Shown: piece by piece, positions 4,652 through 6,987 of the stretch
How positions within the stretch are numbered: position 1 is the stretch's first letter
Layout: every line of letters begins with the position of its first letter
DNA from: JBAUHN01 sp049680295
GTDB lineage: Bacteria > Pseudomonadota > Alphaproteobacteria > Rhodobacterales > Rhodobacteraceae
DNA length: 6,987 nucleotides
NCBI GenBank assembly: GCA_049680295.1
Contig: JBAUHN010000010.1
Coordinates: 1-6,987, forward strand
Direction: 5' to 3'
Translations under genes and position numbers: made by a program
Notes under the pieces: generated by a model
Seen by the model: the letters and a program-made list of their open reading frames with translations, nothing else
What the model was told of the DNA's origin: nothing
Databases searched by the model: none

Positions 4652-5696
4652 CTTTGCCTCCTTGGATGCCACGCAGCAGGTGCGCTTTGTCGACAACACC
4701 GACATCTTGGCCGTTTTCTGTAATGATCACAGGCGAATAGGTGTCCACCGACAGGTCGATCAATTGATCAAGGTCGGCGTTTTTGTCCGCCCGTGGTGAA
4801 TCCTCTAGCGAGCGCTTGTCATTTGCACGAAACGTGTCAATCGGTTCCATAATCGAATGCGCCTTGACCAGCTTTAATTTTGAAATGCCTTGGACAAACT
4901 CGCGAACGTAGTCATCGGCTGGGTTCATCACGATGTCTTCGGGCGTGCCGATCTGCACGATCACACCGTCTTTCATGATGGCGATGCGGTGGCCAATTCG
5001 GATCGCTTCGTCCAGATCATGGGTGATAAATAGTGTTGTCTTTTGCAACTGTGCCACCAATGCCTTGAACTGGTCCTGGAGTTGCAAGCGGATCAGGGGG
5101 TCAAGCGCCGAGAAAGGTTCATCCATCAGCAGGATTTCCGGGTCAGACGCCAACGCCCTTGCAATGCCAACACGCTGTTGCATCCCGCCCGATAACTCGT
5201 GTGGCAGACGGTCCTCGTAACCGGTTAGATCAACCAGGTCCAACGCGTGTTCAGAAACGGCCCAGCGTTTCGATTTAGAGACTTTTCGGATTTCCAGTGG
5301 ATAGCCTACGTTCTCGCGCACCGAGCGGTGCGGCATCAAAGCCATATGCTGGAAGACCATGCCGATTTTTTCTGCTCGGATGCGGCGCAACTCTTTGGTG
5401 GATAGGGAAGAGATGTTTTGTTCCAAAATCTCGATCTTGCCAGAGGTCGGTTCGATCAATCGGTTGATGTGACGCACCAGTGTCGATTTCCCCGACCCTG
5501 ATAACCCCATGATGCAAAAAATCTCACCGCGGGCGACTTCAAAACTGGCGGATTGCACGCCAACGACGCAACCAAACCGTTTCAGCACTTCGGATTTCCC
5601 GATGCCTTCCTTCTTGACGGCGGCCATCGCCTCATCAGCGCGAGTGCCGAAGATTTTCCAAACATCCGTCAGTCGGACGACATTTTCATTTTCCAT
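4644..5696 (-). CDS. ABC transporter ATP-binding protein, glycine betaine/TMAO type (ProV/TmoV-like)
   Basis: A 350-residue ATPase with every ABC motif intact: Walker A G64-LSGSGKST72, Q-loop Gln116, signature LSGGMQQR at 168-175, Walker B ILLMDEP at 188-194, D-loop SALD at 196-199 and switch His226. Before Walker A is the extra ProV-type segment (VWKIFG...GKSEVLKRF...VVGV). After residue about 275 comes a short tail (SIMEPIDTF...YSPVIITENGQDVGVVDKAHLL), which looks like one degenerate CBS unit rather than the tandem pair of osmosensing ProV/OpuAA; osmotic gating is therefore less certain. It powers import through the permease encoded downstream. The ATG at 5696 is preferred over an in-frame GTG at 5744: it has an AGG-containing ribosome site five bases upstream and starts the recognisable domain, and the longer form would be translated through the stem-loop at 5717-5747. 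Its TGA overlaps the permease ATG. Confidence 0.93.
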   Translation of the reverse strand: MENENVVRLTDVWKIFGTRADEAMAAVKKEGIGKSEVLKRFGCVVGVQSASFEVARGEIFCIMGLSGSGKSTLVRHINRLIEPTSGKIEILEQNISSLSTKELRRIRAEKIGMVFQHMALMPHRSVRENVGYPLEIRKVSKSKRWAVSEHALDLVDLTGYEDRLPHELSGGMQQRVGIARALASDPEILLMDEPFSALDPLIRLQLQDQFKALVAQLQKTTLFITHDLDEAIRIGHRIAIMKDGVIVQIGTPEDIVMNPADDYVREFVQGISKLKLVKAHSIMEPIDTFRANDKRSLEDSPRADKNADLDQLIDLSVDTYSPVIITENGQDVGVVDKAHLLRGIQGGKDD

Positions 5697-5716
5697 TGTA
5701 CCTATCCGGAATTGCA

Positions 5717-5747
5717 CGGGTGCCGCGGTCTTGGAACGCGACACCCG
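5717..5747 (-). promoter_or_regulatory. intercistronic mRNA stem-loop between binding-protein and ATPase genes
   Basis: In the minus-strand transcript, CGGGUGUCGCG pairs over all 11 positions with CGCGGCACCCG (one G-U pair), closing a 9-base loop. On the plus strand the same position is a C-A mismatch, so the structure favours the operon transcript. No U-run follows, so it is not an intrinsic terminator. Stem-loops at this place in ABC operons commonly protect the 3' end of the binding-protein message and lower downstream expression, giving more binding protein than membrane parts; that role is inferred here. Confidence 0.6.
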
Positions 5748-5783
5748 AATGTTCTACATCATTTGAGATGCAGCGGGGACTTG

Positions 5784-6734
5784 TCAGTCCAGAAACCAAT
5801 TCAAGACCTGGTCTTCATTGGCAGCGACCCATTCTTTTGCAAAGTCGTCGGCCTCCTTCCCTTCGATCACGAGCTGGAAAGTCATCTCTGAAATCGTATC
5901 GGTATTGAAATCAACTTTGCTCAGCATGTTTGCGACCGCTGGATTGTCGGTCTCAAGCGCTTTGGCATAGGCCATGTGGATGAAGATCGGCGGCCAGGCG
6001 ACGCCTGCCTCAGAATTCTTCAGCCAGTCTGGGTCATCCGTGGGCTGTGAGACGTTCCATTTGGCCGGATCATGCGCGGGTTCTTTGAGAACGACAAGAT
6101 CATGAAGCGCGAAAATATAGTGCGGCCCATAGCAAAATCCAATCCAAGGCTCGCCTGCGCCAATGGCCGCATCAAGTTCTGCATATGCGATGGTTTCGTC
6201 TGTCTGAACCAGTTCCATCGTCTGGTCATAGCCATAGGATTTGGCGCGGATCTGCTCGACATTGGTCGAGGCCCAGCCCGGCGCACCGATCCAAAGGTCA
6301 CCCTGACCGTTGCCATCGCGGTCGATCAGTGCTGCGATATCGGGGTTCGTCAGATCATCAATTGACGTGATGCGATGGGCCTCGGCGGTTGCACGGTCTG
6401 CACACATGCCCTGAAAGGCCGGAACACCGTTTTCGTTGACAACAACGGTTCCTTTGTCCTTGGCAAACTTATCGGTCAGGTTTTGTTGATTTGGCAGCCA
6501 GACCTCGGGGTGAACATGCATTGCGCCCGAATCCATCGCCTCAAAGACGATCGGGTTACTCCCGTTCTGCAGTTCCACTTCAAGGCCGAGGTTTTGTTCG
6601 ATAGCAACCTTCAGAATATTTGCTGCCGCTTTTACTGATGGCCAATTCGGTACGCCGATCACAATGTCATCGGCAAGTGCTGGTGTGGATGCCAGAATTG
6701 TCCCCCCCACCAACAGGGTTTTGAGCATTTTCAT
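5784..6734 (-). CDS. periplasmic substrate-binding protein, glycine betaine/TMAO type (OpuAC/ProX family, TmoX-like)
   Basis: A 316-residue precursor with a 21-residue signal peptide (MKMLKTLLVGG...ALA, cleaved before DDIVIG) and an OpuAC-type two-lobed binding domain. Tryptophans 31 (GVPNW), 79 (HPEVW), 154 (APGW) and 197 (EPW) are placed to supply the aromatic cage that holds a quaternary or tertiary amine by cation-pi contacts. Residues 138-146 (D-R-D-G-N-G-Q-G-D) form a calcium-binding-type acidic loop. A published structure of TmoX from Ruegeria pomeroyi describes four cage tryptophans and a Ca-binding loop, so TMAO is a good candidate cargo; glycine betaine or choline cannot be excluded. 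The start at 6734 follows GGGAGGA by 7 bases; a longer in-frame form from 6803 would bury the signal peptide and is rejected. It is first in the operon, 87 bases before the ATPase gene, downstream of an NtrC-like site. Confidence 0.92.
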   Translation of the reverse strand: MKMLKTLLVGGTILASTPALADDIVIGVPNWPSVKAAANILKVAIEQNLGLEVELQNGSNPIVFEAMDSGAMHVHPEVWLPNQQNLTDKFAKDKGTVVVNENGVPAFQGMCADRATAEAHRITSIDDLTNPDIAALIDRDGNGQGDLWIGAPGWASTNVEQIRAKSYGYDQTMELVQTDETIAYAELDAAIGAGEPWIGFCYGPHYIFALHDLVVLKEPAHDPAKWNVSQPTDDPDWLKNSEAGVAWPPIFIHMAYAKALETDNPAVANMLSKVDFNTDTISEMTFQLVIEGKEADDFAKEWVAANEDQVLNWFLD

Positions 6735-6780
6735 TGGGGTGTCCTCCCTTTCGGACGTGCCGGGCGACATTCGACCAGCA

Positions 6781-6786
6781 ATTATG
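6781..6786 (-). promoter_or_regulatory. candidate -10 element for transporter operon
   Basis: On the minus strand the hexamer reads CATAAT, one mismatch from the consensus, about 47 bases before the binding-protein start codon. The position 17 bases further upstream reads GCACCA, a poor -35, and falls inside the NtrC-like site, suggesting an activator-dependent or NtrC-modulated promoter. This is inference from sequence only. Confidence 0.35.
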
Positions 6787-6793
6787 ATTTTTT

Positions 6794-6810
6794 TGCACTT
6801 CAATGGTGCT
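6794..6810. promoter_or_regulatory. NtrC-like binding site upstream of transporter operon
   Basis: TGCACTTCAATGGTGCT contains GCAC-N7-GTGC, the NtrC consensus geometry, and closely resembles the NtrC sites upstream of enteric glnA. It lies 60-76 bases before the binding-protein start and 114-130 bases before the divergent start at 6924, so it could serve either. No -24/-12 sigma-54 promoter is visible, which is acceptable in Rhodobacterales because Rhodobacter capsulatus NtrC works with sigma-70 promoters. A weaker partial match (GCGC-N7-GTCC) lies at 6867-6881, 72 bases away. Confidence 0.55.
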
Positions 6811-6923
6811 GAATGGCTGATCCTATATCTTGAGCCGAAGGGCCAAAGAGCGTCACAGTCAGCTCAGCGCATTGATCGTCCGCCTAGGTTAACCGGCAGG
6901 AAGAAATTGATAAGCGAAATTTT

Positions 6924-6987
6924 ATGAAGAAAACGTTCGATTTTTTCGATACTATGGCTCTTCCGACTGAACATGTATCACTTGCTG
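6924..6987 (+). CDS. 5' end of an unidentified gene (runs off right edge)
   Basis: An ATG at 6924 opens a frame of 21 complete codons (MKKTFDFFDTMALPTEHVSL, then A) with no stop before the window ends. It is divergent from the transporter operon and shares its 189-base upstream region, including the NtrC-like site and an 8-base palindrome GGTTAACC at 6887-6894. The ribosome site is poor; a purine-rich AGGAAG lies about 20 bases upstream, too far to be ideal. An internal ATG at 6954 is an alternative start. The fragment is too short to recognise; a regulator or enzyme linked to the transporter would be usual but cannot be shown. Confidence 0.45.
   Translation, partial: MKKTFDFFDTMALPTEHVSLA

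Noticed and set aside
6735..6923. Sigma-54 promoter (-24/-12) near the NtrC-like site
   Set aside because: A GGCACG resembling a -24 element occurs on the minus strand near 6757-6762, but no GC or TTGC element follows at the required distance; none was found on the plus strand either.

Overview
The window looks like chromosomal DNA from an alphaproteobacterium, most likely a marine Rhodobacterales (Roseobacter-group) species. The protein sequences have that character: an NnrR-type regulator, a pseudoazurin, a TcuB/CobZ-like protein, and a compatible-solute/TMAO-type ABC transporter whose permease has a long N-terminal extension. I can place the family but not the species.

Left part, 1-2624: nitrogen-oxide and redox genes. 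The 3' end of a TcuB-like membrane iron-sulfur/heme protein runs in from the left edge. It is followed on the same strand by a HemG-like flavodoxin (candidate protoporphyrinogen oxidase) and a 70-residue DUF1858 protein with a CxxC motif. Convergent to these is a Crp/Fnr-family regulator of the NnrR type, and divergent from that regulator is a secreted pseudoazurin with all four type-1 copper ligands. Two 16-bp sites with Crp/Fnr geometry (outer TTTG...CAAA), one upstream of the HemG-like gene and one upstream of the pseudoazurin gene, suggest that both transcription units respond to such a regulator, possibly the one encoded between them. The likely theme is low-oxygen or nitric-oxide-dependent respiration: electron delivery to periplasmic nitrogen-oxide reductases, plus oxygen-independent heme synthesis.

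Middle, 2625-3067: about 440 bases with no intact large gene. On the minus strand there is a good ribosome binding site and a signal- or anchor-like N terminus at 2955. The continuation only makes a sensible protein if one base is skipped in a short A run, so this is a candidate frameshifted small gene, a pseudogene or a sequencing error.

Right part, 3068-6734, minus strand: a three-gene ABC importer operon in the order substrate-binding protein, ATPase, permease. The binding protein has the features reported for the TMAO-binding protein TmoX (tryptophans suited to an aromatic cage and an acidic Ca-binding-like loop), so TMAO, glycine betaine or a related methylated amine is the likely cargo. 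The binding-protein and ATPase genes are separated by a strong RNA stem-loop; the ATPase and permease genes overlap by 8 bp. Upstream, at 6794-6810, is a close match to an NtrC binding site, which fits uptake of an amine as nitrogen source. A divergent gene appears to start at 6924 and runs off the right edge.

No tRNA, rRNA, insertion sequence, CRISPR array or phage feature was seen.
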